Below, piece by piece: positions 12,301 to 25,500 of a stretch of 64,000 nt of DNA. Made by a program: the position numbers and the translations under genes. Position 1 is the stretch's first letter. Each line of letters opens with the position of its first letter. Under the pieces are notes generated by a model, which saw nothing but the letters and a program-made list of their open reading frames with translations, had not been told where the DNA came from and searched no databases. Source of the stretch: Carallia brachiata (Eukaryota > Streptophyta > Magnoliopsida > Malpighiales > Rhizophoraceae); NCBI GenBank assembly GCA_021464245.1, contig JADCRB010000068.1, positions 809,427 through 873,426 of the forward strand. The letters run 5' to 3'.

Positions 12301-15300
12301 CAAAATCCACATGTTTTACGGAATCACCAATGAGGACTAAATTATGTTGGATGTGCCAATCTACCTCTAGTCTAGGCAGTAGAGTCAAGGTTTCTTAACG
12401 ATACATCACCAGAAGGCCAACCTGTCCTGGGGCCCATATCCTGATGGAAACATTTTTAAAAAAAGAAAAAGAAAAAAAGCATACATTGCCTAATAATTTG
12501 ATGATAGCGAGAATGATGTCAAGCCTGTGGTGACCACCCATTTTTCTTGTAACAAATTTATCTATGATATTTTTGTAATTCACAAAAATAAAAGCTTACT
12601 TTTTATGAAAATTTGAAAGTGGTGGTTGTTTTTTTTTTTTTTTTTCCTCTACTAGCTTGAGTGATTAAGGGAGTCCACTTAAGGATATTTTGGGATGGTA
12701 AAATTAGGCAGTGGTTAATGGTTTGAGAAACACTTTCTTAACTAATTGTGCTAAAACTCATTCTGGCGGTGGTTTATCTATAGTAGTTTGATCTTTATTA
12801 ACTAATAATTTTTATTGTCTAAAAAAGGGGAGCAGGGAATCATGATTGTTGTAAGTCAAAAAATAATTGATAAAGATCAAACTACTAAACGAAAAGGTGA
12901 CGGAAAAACGTTGCCAATAAGACCACAAAAAAGGCCAGTACTGTTTCCAAATATCTTGAAAGAGCGCAAAAACATGTATTAAGTACGTAAAAACATGCAG
13001 TTTAAAGACAGTAAACAATTCTTCAGACAACCTCTTTGTAGCCAGAGTTTTTTTTTTTTTTTTTGTCCATTGTTACCATTTTTGGATCTAAGTTTACCCT
13101 TCCCCAATTGCTGGCTTGTTGAAGGGGAGAGCTTTCTAACCCCGTGGGGGCCAACAAATCACTTGTGAACATGATCCAAAAATAGTAACAATGAGAATTT
13201 AGATGGTCAAACCTTGGTGGTTAAGATTTACATGAGTGTTAGATGGGAATGATAGGTGTAATGTCTAGCTCAGAGAAAGGATGGATATACAAAGAGAATT
13301 TCAGAAAGACAAAGTAGCTAAAGTATCATTAACTGAAGTCCAAAAAGCTTCCATGGTAGCTCTTTGAATATCAAGTGCTTATTAATTTTTTTTTGAGTAA
13401 ATTTATTCATGATTTAATACTACATCATTTATTTGTTTATTTTTTATTTTAAAAGAACCTTAGTCATTATATAATATAAGATCATGAGTAAATTATACTC
13501 ATTAAAAAATATGAGTTAAATTAAAAATCTCTGAATATCAATCTTCGGACAATGATAAATAGTTGCTATAAAATGTTCTTTTTGTGTGTATGATTTTTGG
13601 GTTATTGGAACTTATTGTTGCCGGGAGCGGTTTGATCAAAAAGGCTCTTGTAGAAAGGCCAGTAGAATCAAGTTTGCCCAACTTCGTATCCCAAAATCAA
13701 AAATTTTCCTATTTAACACTCCCTTGTTAACTTGCTTCCATTCGGCCACACAAAAGTTTCATTAAAGAATTGCTCAGGACGAATGGATTTTGAGGCACAT
13801 CAGCCATAACAATTGGCAAGGAACGCTTGCTTCAAAGCTACTAGTTCCACATTGCCGTTGTCCCCTTTGAAAATTTTTCTGGATCAGATAAGTTCCTCTA
13901 AAGCAATGAAATATGTTCAATTACCCTAACCATGAATTTGTTTGCAATCATGTCAATGTGCGATACGGGTTTCACTCCATAACTTTTTGATACAAGTAGC
14001 CGGAAGCTACGTGAACCAGACATCCATGATTCAAATCTCACCCATTATAGAAAGGATAAATGTATATGTTCGGAGAATATCTAATGAGTGTCCGTTGCAA
14101 AAAATTTTAAATTTGTTGCATTATAGACATTTTCTCATGTAATTTTCTTGGACCATGTATTAGAACCCTTATAGAAAACATTGTATGAAAAGTTGCCAAC
14201 CTAAGTTTTAGAAAGTCTTTGGACACCTTTATAGTTAAGAATTTAAAACTCTATTTAAAGATTTTAGAATTTTATTTCGGAGAAAAGTACAAAGATTCAA
14301 ATTCTAATTTTAAAGAAAAGTATAAAATTCATAAAAACGAGGGGAGTCACCGTCACAGCCCATGGACCTGGTAATTCACAGAAAAAATTTGAAAAAAAAA
14401 ACAATAGAAGGCCTTGGACAAATACCTACTACACTAGGATAAAAACAAGACTTAGGGGGGAAAAAGGAAAGATATTCTAATCTATAAATTCTGGAAAGAG
14501 ACTTCAGCCAAGCTCGATCGATTTCTTGATTGAACGGTCAAAAATGTTAAAGCTTGCTTTCGCTGTCATCTGCTTAATATTTTACCTCGCCTCGAGAACA
14601 TCAGGAGAACTAATTTTGAATTAATTTGCGGTGGGAAACAACTGAACTAGGAAGGTCCATACTTTAGAATAGATAACAATCTTATTCTCTTCGATTAACT
14701 TGAGCAGGTATGTAACATAAAAAACATAGAAAGCAAGGAGAGATCGGATAATTTAGCAAACCCACGTTAGAGCAATGAGATATGTTCTTTATTTTTCCAC
14801 ACGGTTGTCCCTTGTAATGTAAGCAACTTGCGGGCTGCCGCAGCATATAAGTCATTGGCAAAAGTTGGGAATATCCCATCCATAATATTCTTTGCCAAAC
14901 CCTCAAGTGATTTATCTCGTAGGAACAAGTCTTAATGACTTACGATTTGTAACTAACAGTAAGAACGAACTTGAGATGTGTAAATTAGATGCACGGTTTC
15001 AATTTAGGTTTAAATCTCCTCAAATGCACCATGAAGCAAGTACCAATTTCAAGTTTGCACCAAAGGAGTCTCATCATAAATAAATAAATAAGTCTTAACA
15101 ATTGACGAAATGGACGAGGTATGAGAATGAAAATTACAAATGCAAGCAGCAAAAAATTCCATTAAAATAACAATCCAAGATGGGACAAAACATAACAATC
15201 TTCGGATCCCTCTGTCCCAATCTGAAGGCAAAGCATGCAACTGGGGCAATTTCGAACATCTTTCGATGGTTTTTGTGAAAAATTAAGCCTTACCGCTGTT

Positions 15301-16100
15301 CCAATTTAGTGATCAAAGCATTAGGAATGATGTCAAAGCCTAATTATTGATATTCCTGGCTCGCTTTTGTGATCTGTTTAAACCCACGTACGTCGTTCAG
15401 TTCTCGACTTCATATTCTTTTTTATACATCTGTTTCTGGTGAGGCGTTGTGGGACAAAGGAAAAATAGCACATCAAGTAATGATGGAGAATATTCAAACA
15501 TCACGACTCCACGTTGGAAGATGTATGATTTAATTTCTTAAGGCTTAAGGTACCGCTGTCCACATCGCTTCCAAATTTCAATAAGTGGCACAGCAAGAAG
15601 TGAATCGTCGTTTGTCAAAAAGCTGTGCCAGACGCCATTGATATTGGACCGGGCCATAGTAGTAACAATTCGAACTATGCGTCTTTGGGCAAACAACATT
15701 GGGCAAAATTACAGTCAGTAATGTTGATGTTAGCTGCATTGTCGAATAGACCACAGTTGAACCGATTTATAAATCTGCAAAAAATGATTACATGGAAAAC
15801 AGAATCTAGGTGCATTTAAGCTGATAACTTATTACAATAGATGAACAGCTTTACATCATTCAAGAAGACTTCTAAACATTCCAGTGAATTCTAAATAGAA
15901 GCCAAACTCATCCTAAAGTTCCTGAAGCTTTCATTCAAGGATCCTGTCCGGCATCCGAAACTTTAAAATCGACGACCCTAAAAGTAAGGAACTGATGAAG
16001 ATTGACATTGAACATTTGAGCTCCAAGCTGATTGAAGTAAAAGAAGAAGCTCAAGTTTCTGCTGGAGGTAGTTAGAAGCATCCAAATTCTGTTTTTACTG
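9329..16100. other. Gene-poor region upstream of CSLA
   Basis: The first few hundred bases should be the CSLA 5' UTR and promoter (minus strand). Beyond that no gene is recognised. Open frames such as 9257-9703 plus overlap the CSLA first exon antisense. Around 13780-13940 and 14770-14930 the minus strand has short stretches with coding-like composition, but they are broken by stops and match no family I know. The rest is AT-rich with A/T runs. Confidence 0.5.
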
Positions 16101-16104
16101 TAGC

Positions 16105-16509
16105 AGCAAGGAGTTGGTGTTCAATGCTAATGTTTAACACTTTTAAAGTTTATTTTGATATCTTGTAATGATCTTTTAGTGCAAAGTTAGAATGTAAATG
16201 TTTCCTTTGCCTTGTAACCAAGCAATCATTCTATTTTATAAAATATGGATGTTGCTTGTGAATTTGGTTTTACTTAGCTGTCAAGCCTCTAACTTGTCTA
16301 CCTATGGTTTGATTGTACTCAAGTATGGTTTATTATACTAAACTCTTGTAAGTACATGATGTATAAGTTAAAATACAAGTAATGGGAGTTAGTTAATGCC
16401 CCATTCTCAAGCTCTCTGTACTTCTTCTTCTGGCAATTCCATTTTTTTGGTTTTGTAAAAATCTAAGCTTTTGCAACCAATGCTTGGTTTTCTTCTTTAT
16501 AAACCAACA
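16105..16509 (+). mobile_element. Probable LTR of a decayed copia element
   Basis: A non-coding stretch ends with CCAACA at 16509, and six bases further on is a sequence like the initiator-Met-tRNA primer-binding site, followed by a copia gag remnant. This order (LTR, primer-binding site, gag) is diagnostic of a copia 5' end. The stretch has LTR-like features, with mid-region T-rich sequence and possible poly-A signals. The left border is uncertain, and no matching 3' LTR was found downstream. Confidence 0.5.
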
Positions 16510-16514
16510 AAGAG

Positions 16515-16526
16515 TGGTATCAAAGC
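16515..16526 (+). other. Primer-binding site, tRNA-Met type
   Basis: TGGTATCAAAGC differs by one base from the usual plant copia primer-binding site TGGTATCAGAGC, complementary to the 3' end of initiator methionine tRNA. It lies just after the presumed LTR end and before the gag remnant, the expected place for starting minus-strand reverse transcription. Confidence 0.6.
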
Positions 16527-16643
16527 TTACAAGGATCTTAGAGGAACATGTGAGAGTGTAAGATACACGAAAGTTTGTCAGGCAAACACCAAATCCAAGA
16601 GGAATCCTTTGAGAGTTTACTGCAGCCATTAATCCAAAAAGTC

Positions 16644-16940
16644 ATGGCATCTTCAAATTTCACACAACTTTCACCATGTAAATTCTCAAAGAGAACTATG
16701 TACACTAGACAGTATTAATAAAGACATATTTGAAGGCATATGACCTATGGAAGGTCACTGAACAGGGAGCTACAGTTCCTGAACTTCCAGCTAATCCAAC
16801 TGTCACTCAATTGAAGAACCACAGTAAACAAGTGGCCAACCAGGTTAAAGCCTTGCCATGCATTCAAACTGTTGTGAGTGAAGCTATTTTAAATAAGATC
16901 ATAGCATGTGAGAGTGCTAAGGAAGCTTGGGAAAGCTAAA
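16644..16940 (+). pseudogene. Copia gag remnant (UBN2-type)
   Basis: A start at 16644 gives MASSNFTQLSP, the typical opening of plant copia gag polyproteins, but the frame breaks within 20 codons. From 16730 another frame reads through a segment with KAYDLWKVTEQGA, QLKNHSKQVANQVKAL, then VSEAI and ACESAKEAWES, matching the UBN2 gag domain in order. A stop follows at once and no protease, integrase or reverse transcriptase is found. This is a truncated, dead element. Confidence 0.75.
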
Positions 16941-16959
16941 AGATGAATTTGTGAGCACT

Positions 16960-17440
16960 ATTGGGTAGCGGAAGCACGATAACAAACACCAAAAAAAATA
17001 AAAATGTAAAAGAAAATAGAAGAATACACTAATATAACGTAATTCGGCTTAAAGTTTACGCCCACAAACAAAGACGGACCAGAATTTTATTAACAAGTAC
17101 ATAAAGAATTATAGTATCTCACAAAAAACTCACTGTACTCAAAAACTCAATACACCCAAACAGACATTTACTGTATTTATACGAACCTTATAGCACACTA
17201 GATACTCAAGAATACGAGCCTTGATATTGGTGACAAAAGTTTCTAACCCTCTCGGTACATTCAATAACTCTGCAACTGACCTCTTATATAATTCTAGAGA
17301 GAAAGAGATAAAAAGTGATCTCTTAAAAAAATAAGAACACAATCTCTTAAATAGATGAAGACATAATCTTTTAAAGACATAAATACAATCTCTTTATCTT
17401 CAACCAATTTGGGTTTGACACAATAGGCATAGACAAGACC
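16960..17440. other. Non-coding stretch between two retroelement relics
   Basis: No exon is seen. The sequence around 17030-17075 contains a TAACGTAATTCGGC...TTACGCCCAC phrase, resembling a common plant repeat whose name I cannot give. It separates the copia fragment from the LINE fragment and may itself be repeat-derived. Confidence 0.35.
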
Positions 17441-17441
17441 A

Positions 17442-18057
17442 AAGCCCGGTGCTGTTTCGTGGACGTTATTCTCAGACTTGCCGCTGAATGCTTAAAAGTT
17501 TGGGAAGAGTCTAAAGAGGGTCATCAAAGGCGAGCTCGAAGCCAGATTTTAGTTGGATGGGCAATGCCATCAATGAGCTGGATTAAAGTGAACTCAGATG
17601 CTTCAGTTAGAGGTAACCTGGGATTGGCCGGGGATGGAGGTTTACTAAGGGATTATGTTAGTAATTGGATTGAGGGCTTCACTCTGAATATTGGTATTGC
17701 TTCGGTGTTTGCTGCTAAAGTTTGGGGGGGTGTTTCAAAGTTTGACATTGGCTTGGAATAAGGCTATAAAAGGGTAATTATAGAGACAGATTCCTATACT
17801 GCCTATCTCGCTATCCCAAACGGCGTTCCTCCAACCCACCCACAAAGGAATTTGGTCAATGGATGTTGGGATACATTGAAGAGGGAGTGGATAGTTCAAA
17901 TTCATCATGTGTTTCGATAAGAAAATCGTACTGTAATTGGCTTGCTTCGCATGCTATTACTCAAAGGCCAGGCCTATCCATTTTGGAGGAGCCTCCGACG
18001 GGTTTGCCTTTTATTTTGTCTGATGATGTAATTGGTGTTCCAACATGCTATAATTAA
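17442..18057 (+). pseudogene. LINE 3' remnant: RNase H (RVT_3-like) domain
   Basis: Two consecutive reading frames, broken near 17761, encode an RNase H-like domain: SWIKVNSDASVRGN with the first conserved Asp, GLAGDGGLLRD, then in the next frame YKRVIIETDS with conserved Glu and Asp, and near the end HHVFRENRT followed by SHAI. This order matches the C-terminal RNase H domain of plant non-LTR retrotransposons. The reverse transcriptase and endonuclease are absent, so it is a 5'-truncated dead copy, as usual for LINEs. An actual host RNase H gene is unlikely because of the frame breaks and missing N-terminus. Confidence 0.7.
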
Positions 18058-19361
18058 GAGTACTGTTATCAGACAAAAAGCTGCCCAAAAAATTATTCAA
18101 ATGTAGTTGATCATATTCAGTTTACAACTGTTTTGATTTCAAGTATAATTAAAAAAAAATTAAAAAATTATTTTTTTTACACATAAAATTTAATTGATTG
18201 TACATAAAATTCGATCAACTGCATCAAAAACTTTTTAAGTAATTTTTCTTCTAAAAATATAACTTTTTTTCGCTGTAATTAGTCTGCCGTAGACTCTGCC
18301 CTCCTTCTCAACTTAAAAAAAAAAAAGATAACAATAATTTGCTGTCATCAGAATTGGACCAAGCATGTTCAGACAATGAAGAAACCGTCAGGAGAGCCGG
18401 CATTGTGGAAACGTAATTTATATACATTCAACAGTCAACTCTTACTTTTGACTCCTACATTGATAATTAAAAGCTTCCAAATGCCTAAAAGACACATAGT
18501 AGCTTCCAAATGCCCCAATGCTTAAAAGACACATAGTTTTGGCTATATATATATATATATGTCTAAAAAAAAGTTATCGAAAAAAATTTTATAATATAAA
18601 GAGTTAGAGAATTTTTTATAACTATATAGATTCATTATATAATTAAAAAAATAATAAATTTTTTTTATTACACTTTTAATCAACGTTATTACACAATAAA
18701 TCTATATAGTTACTGTATCGAAATTTTCTCCTCTCCGGACATGTAAGACATGTAATGGAGCTCGTTTTCCACCTTATGAGGTTGTTTGGCCGCTCGTGCC
18801 TCTAAGATTTTCTCACATCTTGTGTGACTGTGATTTGCTTCAGCAGTCAAAGTACTTGACTCTTGAGCTAATGAGTTAACTAAAGTCACCATCCCTCAAA
18901 GGTTGTAGCAAAAATCTATCTCCATAGATGCTGCAAACAACAAATAAGCTTTGACTTTCATGCCACACCAGATTATCTGCATTGGGCGCTAGCTCTTGTT
19001 CTACAAATTGCTGTTTTTTCCTTTTGTTTTTTTTGGTTACTCTTCCTCGGTTAGGCCTCCTCTACCACCCCTGTTCTCTGGTCCAGTTGAGGACCATCTC
19101 CTTCTTTCCGTTTCCCTATGGATGCCTAGAAACGAGAGCTAGAAAAAAAAAAAAATAGATGAGATCTAAATGAGTTAAAAAGAAAAGAAAGTACTTTTTA
19201 AGATCAAGCCAAACAAAATGTACGTATGGTAGACTTATGTTTAATTTCTACTTCAATCAACTATTGCATATCTTACCCAACTTCACAAATATCTCGCTGA
19301 ACTCCGTAGAGAGAGAGAGGGGGGGGGGAAGAGAGAGAGAGATATTTGAGAGAAGAGATAG
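18058..19361. other. Intergenic, upstream of transporter gene
   Basis: AT-rich with a TA microsatellite near 18544-18560. No exon is recognised. A purine-rich leader (GA and G runs, about 19308-19345) lies just before the transporter start and probably forms part of its 5' UTR. Confidence 0.5.
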
Positions 19362-22090
19362 ATGGCGACAGAAGCTCCAAATGCCATGAACATATCAACA
19401 AAGGATGAGGGAAATGGAATCGTTGATTTGCATTAGAACTTGATGCTGGAGCTATGTTCGTCCTCAAATCACGAGGTTAGTGGGAAAATTTTTTCCTTTT
19501 TTCTTTTTCAACACAATCTCAAATCTAACAGCACCATTTATTGGGAATTTTTATAATTTTATACCTACAAACAAGTTTTCATTGTTGTGAGAAAAATTGA
19601 TGGTAGGATCATGGCTGCACTGCGGATATCACTTGACAACCTCAATTGTTGGCCCGGTGGTTTTTAGTCTTCCCTTTGCCCTGTCTTTACTTGGCTGGGG
19701 CACTGGAGTTGTCTGCCTGACCCTGGCTGCTCTACTGACTTTCTACTGCTTCAATCTTCTATCTGTGGTCTTGGAGCACCATGCACAGCTCGGGAAAAGG
19801 CAGCTTCGTTTCAGAGACATGGCCAGAGACATTTTAGGTGGAAACTCTCAATTTATTCACTTTAACAGGCTTGGAAACATTTGCAGTCACTAATGAATTG
19901 TGATTTATCTTGGAAGCAATTGGAAATACTGATAACTTAAAAGAAAGCTGGTATCTCGGCGATTTGTGTGCTGAATTTTGTGTCGATTGAAACTGAGACT
20001 TATATTTTTAAAATCAGAATTGATATTTTTAAACACTTGTTATTTTTATAGTTTAAAAATACTAATTTTAGTTTTAAAAATAACAGTTACAGTTTGGTCC
20101 AAGACAAATTCTAAGACTAAACTGTAAGGACATGTCACTGCGCTCAACTTAAAATTAGTAAACATAATAAGATGCCCCGGAGAATAATTAGTATAGATCA
20201 TTTGAAAGATGGTAAATGTTTCAGGACCCGGATGGGACAAGTTTTTTGTTGGGCCACTGCAGTTTATAGTATGCTATGGTGCCGTTATTTTGGGCGTTCT
20301 TCTTGGAGGGCAGAGCCTCAAGGTTGGTCTACAGTAAAGTAATCACGTCTGTTTTCTACAACACGTTCTTCAGAATTTCCAAAGTTTTTATGGAATTACG
20401 TCAATTTCAAGGGAAAACTAGCAAATATATATCCTGGCAAAATGTTGGAGTTTACTTATTTGTGTGAGCATATATATCACAAAATTGCAGTTCATCTACT
20501 TGCTCAACAACTCAAATGGAGAAATGCAGCTGTACCAGTTCATCATTATGTTTGGGGCTGTGACACTCTTCTTAGCACAAATGCCATCTTTCCATTCCCT
20601 AAGGCATATTAACCTTGTCTCTTTGATGCTTTGTCTTGCTTACAGTGCCTGTGTCACGGCTGGCTCTGTTTACATTGGTAAGAACACACAAGACAAGACA
20701 TTTTCAGAAGTTCTTATGTATATACCCGCAAAATGGTAATTCCATGTGCAAAAACAATTGATTATTCCGCAGGGCATTCCAAGAATGCACCTTCCAGAGA
20801 CTACTCAGTAAAAGGGGTTCATGTAGATCGGCTGTATAGTTCCCTTACTGGGATTTCAATCATGGCTACTGCATATGGATGTGGAATTGTTCCTGAAATA
20901 CAGGTATCAATTTGGTTCACATTTTCCCCCTTTCGATGGAAAAAAAATTATAATTATGCAAAATTTTGAAATTAAATTTCAAGGTCATGCCTGAAGTAGC
21001 CAAATATTCATATGATAGTGTGTGCCCCCATCATCATTTTTTTTTTTTCTGTTTTTTTCAGGCAACCTTAGCTCCCCCGGTGAAGGGCAAGATGTTCAAA
21101 GGCTTATGCATCTGCTATGCTGTTATACTCACTACATTTTTCGGTGTTGGCATCTCCGGTTATTGGGCATTTGGCAATCAGGCAGCAGCAACAATTCTTA
21201 CCAATTTTATGGGCGACGGCAAGCCATTGCTGCCTACTTGGCTCCTTCTTATGACCAATATTTTCGCACTCACACAATTAACTGCTGCCACTGTGGCAAG
21301 TTCCATTACCTTCCCTTTATTCATGATGACGAGGAGCACCATATTTGGTGGAACATTTTCTTTGTATTTTTTTGTCTTGAGAGGTCGTCAAAACATATAT
21401 TACACCCAAAGTGATAGGAATTTGAAAAAGTAAAGTCGAACTCCTAATCACTTCTTTGATATGATGTTAACAAATCAATTGCTCTAGACAGCTAGTTAAT
21501 AGATTGCTTGAACGAGGAGTTAAAACCCAAACAAGTAGTCCAACGTGACATTGTTGGTTCTTGAACAATGCCATGAGTTGTACCCTTTAGGCATGGGGTC
21601 TTAATCACACATATACGATAAGCTCATCCCTTTACCATTAAACCAATTCCATGCGGGATTACTAGTGAAATGTCTCCCTACCTCAATTGATTTTATTGTG
21701 CTTGCTGCAGATTTACTTGCAACCAACAAACGAATTGTTGGAGAAATGGTTTGCGGACCCAAAGATGGACCAGTTTTCGATCCGCAATGTCGTGCCAAGG
21801 TTGATCTTCCGCTCGATTTCAGTGGTCGTTGCTACATTACTTGCTGCAATGTTACCTTTCTTCGGAGACATCGTGGCGTTCTTTGGAGCATTCGGATCAT
21901 CCCTTTGAATTGCGTATTGCCAGTGGTCTTCTACAATGTCACGTTTAAGCCATCCAAACAGAGCCTAGTATTCTGGGGGCACACATTAATTGGTATGGTC
22001 TCTTGCATGTTGGCCGTAGTTGGGTCAATAGCATCTGTTCGGCAAATTGTTCTTGATGCCGAGACATATAGCCTCTTTGCTAACACGTAG
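19362..22090 (+). CDS. GAT1: GABA/amino-acid transporter, GAT1-like, two frameshifts
   Basis: Seven exons: 19362-19475, 19607-19837, 20225-20322, 20491-20677, 20773-20903, 21062-21295, 21711-22090; about 458 residues once two missing bases are allowed for, close to the roughly 450 of Arabidopsis GAT1. The AAAP-family permease would carry GABA and related amino acids across the plasma membrane with protons. Seen: SWLHCGYHLTTSIVGP in the first membrane segment, EHHAQLG, YGCGIVPEIQ, APPVKGKMFKGL, GYWAFGNQA, IRNVVPRL, and VLPVVFYNVTFKPSK near the end. Odd: exon 1 loses frame near 19427-19433 before DAGAMFVLKS, and exon 7 loses frame near 21897 between GAFG and IPLN; each is one missing base, giving early stops as written. 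Exon 6 uses a GC donor (21296-21297). Either a recent pseudogene or a functional gene with sequence errors. Confidence 0.85.
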
Positions 22091-22500
22091 TTTGTTATAG
22101 TCCGATTCCGTTGTGGGGTGACTCCACCCTGTTGGTGTCAAAGTGAAAGACTTGGTCTCCATAGTTAGTTAGTGTTGCAGGTTATGGTTCTTAATTTTTC
22201 GCTTCCATGTTTCCCCATTATTCCTAGTTCATAGCTCCCATATTTCTCATGTTTCCCACTAGTTATGCACGTTGAGGATACTGCATTTAGTGTTTGATTT
22301 CTGTCGTGCGAGAGCCTATATAAGGCTTGAATGTTGATGTATAAAGGCACCAATCATTGTCCAATAAATTATTTTAATTGTTTTTTAGCAATTTCGTGCT
22401 TCCTTGTTCCAAAATTGCTCAAAATAGCTCGCATTCAGCTAGACAACAAGGTGGTCGACGAGGCCACAAGTCTAATCCTGAACATAACATAGCGTAACCA
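22091..22500 (+). other. Transporter 3' region with LTR-like signals
   Basis: Directly after the transporter stop the sequence has a TATATAAGG box (about 22317), then an AATAAA-like signal about 50 bases on (near 22362), then a T-rich tract. That TATA plus poly-A spacing resembles the R region of a retrotransposon LTR. No primer-binding site, gag or second LTR was found, so it may simply be the gene's 3' UTR followed by a promoter-like sequence. Confidence 0.3.
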
Positions 22501-25500
22501 TTATTATTGCTATTTTATTTTAGAGAAACATTACGTGGTTAATCCTTAAAGAGGACCAAACGTGTGCCCTTTTGGCAGTCAATCAAATATTTTAATTTTT
22601 TAAAAATTTTTTTAAATTGTTTCTAAGGTAGGATTTGAAAACAAAATGGACAAAATAGTAACACTACCTTAAATTTATTTTGTGGTTTTGTCCGTGTATA
22701 TATATATATATATATATCTAACGGTTTTTTTTTTCAATAAATAAAGAGTTGTTCACATACACTAATAAACAAAAAGAGAAAATGGATGGTAAATTAATTG
22801 AGTAGTGGTAGGTGGCAACAAACCTCTTTGTACTATACTTTCAACTATATTTTACAATTCTTTTATAATATAATTACAGCATGTGATTTTAAAGTTTACT
22901 GACATAAATTTGTACTCAAGGTATAAATAGTGGCTCCTATATTATGTTATACGCATTTAATTATAAAGTCTAAATCTTCATACAATTCATTTATAGGTTG
23001 CAATCTATTTCTCAATTGTCATAAAATTTAATATAAATATTTTAATATATCTTTATACTATTGTAAATTGAGTAAGTGTCTTACTTATCACAAATTAAAC
23101 AAAAAAAATTGTGAATCCAATAATTAAAAGTTCTTTTATTTACTTTTCATAGCAATATTTATTTTATTTCACTTCACAGCTTAGTTTAGGTTGTTATAAA
23201 ATAGTATACAGTTTATCTAACGTCATATAATAATTTATATATTTTTAAATTTTTTAATACACTCGTCTAACGATTCATATTACCACTAGTTATGAGATGT
23301 CACCTAGTATTTTAAAAAAAAAAATTAATATTATAATAGAGACTTTGCATTTCTGTTTTGTTTTTTAATAACTAATTCATTTTTCATCCTTCAATTACGA
23401 ATTGCTTGCCTATCTGCTAGTTTCCAAATTACACATTTAAATAGTTGTTTATAAATATACGTCCAGATTGATTCCATATAATGATAAGCCATGTAGTCAT
23501 CCTCTTCATTTTAAAGAAAGAATGCATATGCATGGACAATCTATGGGCAGAGTTCATACGCATTTGCGTTAAATTGACGTCAACGACTTTAGTTTTTTAT
23601 TTTTTATTAAAGTTTTCCGTTAAAAAATATTTTATTATTATGTACAATGAAATCGATTTGACATGCAATAAACCGTAAAAAATCCAACAAATGGCTTGTT
23701 GCACATCTTATTATACAACACGAATAGAATGTTCAACAAATTTTTTATTACTTTTTTTAATTATTTGTTACGCATTCAATCAATCTTATTATACATTCAA
23801 TTAGTCTCATTGTACATCTTATTAGTATTTTACGAGAAACTTAAATTTTCTAAAAAATCTATGAAAAGCATGTGAGCCTTACTCTACCACTCACTCCCTC
23901 CCTCCTTCATTGCTTTCTCTATGTCCGTTAATTTTATCGTATTTTAAAATGGTTCATAAAGTGCCACAACTAATAAATTTTGGCTCAGTTGGCAAACCAA
24001 CAACTAAATACAACATGTTCTTTTTTCTTATAAATTTAGGAAGTGTATATACTACTTAGCTTAAAAAGATTGTCAATTATGAAGCTAAAAAAAAAGAGAA
24101 TTTTTAATTTAATTCATTTTTAAGTATCACTTATTCATAATTTCATATATTACAATAAATGAGATTCACTTAAAATAAAGAATAAAAAAATAAATTTATA
24201 TAATATAAAATAATAAATAAATTATACAAAAAAAATAAATAAAATTAGTAAATATAAAAAAAATTGTCAAGTGGCAATGACCCAACCAAGAAAAAAGGGG
24301 TACATACCAATTTGGAAAACAACCGCAAGCTGGAAAATACCAATTTAAAAACTGCCAAAGTCACCTGGAAAAAGGTATATTCTGTACACTGTGCAGCACC
24401 ATGTACGACAACAAATTGCCTAATTATTAGTCAAAAGCAAATCAAAAGAGTGATTAAGACATTCATCGCTTAAACGTCGTCTTGAGATAATGATTTAATA
24501 GTGCAAAGGTGGAGATCTCAAGATTTATTAGTCCAAACGACCGGACAAAAGGACACAACTACTGTATGACTACTGTTGTACTTAAGTGTGGCACACACCA
24601 GACCAACGCCACAGTTGTTTGTTTTTTCTTTTGGACCTTGGCGGGCCATTCCAATTTAGATTTTACTGAATTAATAATCTTTTGTTTCAAAAATATTTGA
24701 TGGAGTCCTTTAAATAGAACTATGTATGATCAAAGCATCACTTGAAAAAAATTAAGATTTAAAAAAATAAATAAATTATTAAAAGTCGTTGAATAAATTT
24801 TTAACTATTTTTATGTTATATAAAATATATTTATATGCTCTTTTCTTTTTTTTTTTTTTTTGTACTTCAGCCTCCATAATTGTTTGTCTCGGACTCAATT
24901 GTAGGGGTATTCACAAATTGAATTAAATGTATTAAAGAGAAATTTTATACTTTTACCGTTATACCGTTATAGTAGTAGTTTAAAATTTATAAATTGCTAC
25001 TATCCAATGATTGTCTAAATCAATCTATCATTTTATAAATTAGTTATAGACATTTGAAATAATTTTTTCTGTATACAATAATCAATATGAAGAGAATATG
25101 GTAGAACACAACTCAATTATAAATATTATATGTACATGCAGAAACAAGCTCACTACTACTTGTCACCATGCATAAAATTGATAATTTAGCACATAAAAAA
25201 AAAGACAAGAGTTTTTAACTCCCTAGAGGCTAAAATGTGCACGAATCGAATCGATTATCCACAATTTTTAGGATTTTAAAAGTGCCACCAATCTGCCCCA
25301 GAGGATTTGAAAAATTAAAAAATTAAAAACTACAGTAAATTTTTTCTTTGCAAGTTTGACGAACGTGGCTATGTACAATATAGGTTAGACAATTTTTAAC
25401 GAGTTAAACAGTTTTGAACAGTCTAATTCGGTTGCATTATTCTCTCGGGTCCCGCCACTAATGCTGGGTCCGGCCCGGCTGCCACTACGTGGTATAGACC

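Noticed and set aside
13980..14050. Possible tRNA or SINE B box (ATTCAAATCTC)
   Set aside because: No matching A box at a suitable distance and no cloverleaf seen.
14680..14930. Minus-strand coding-like stretch with a NDLYAAAARKLL-type peptide
   Set aside because: Interrupted by stops, too short, and I recognise no family; a decayed fragment cannot be excluded but is not supported.
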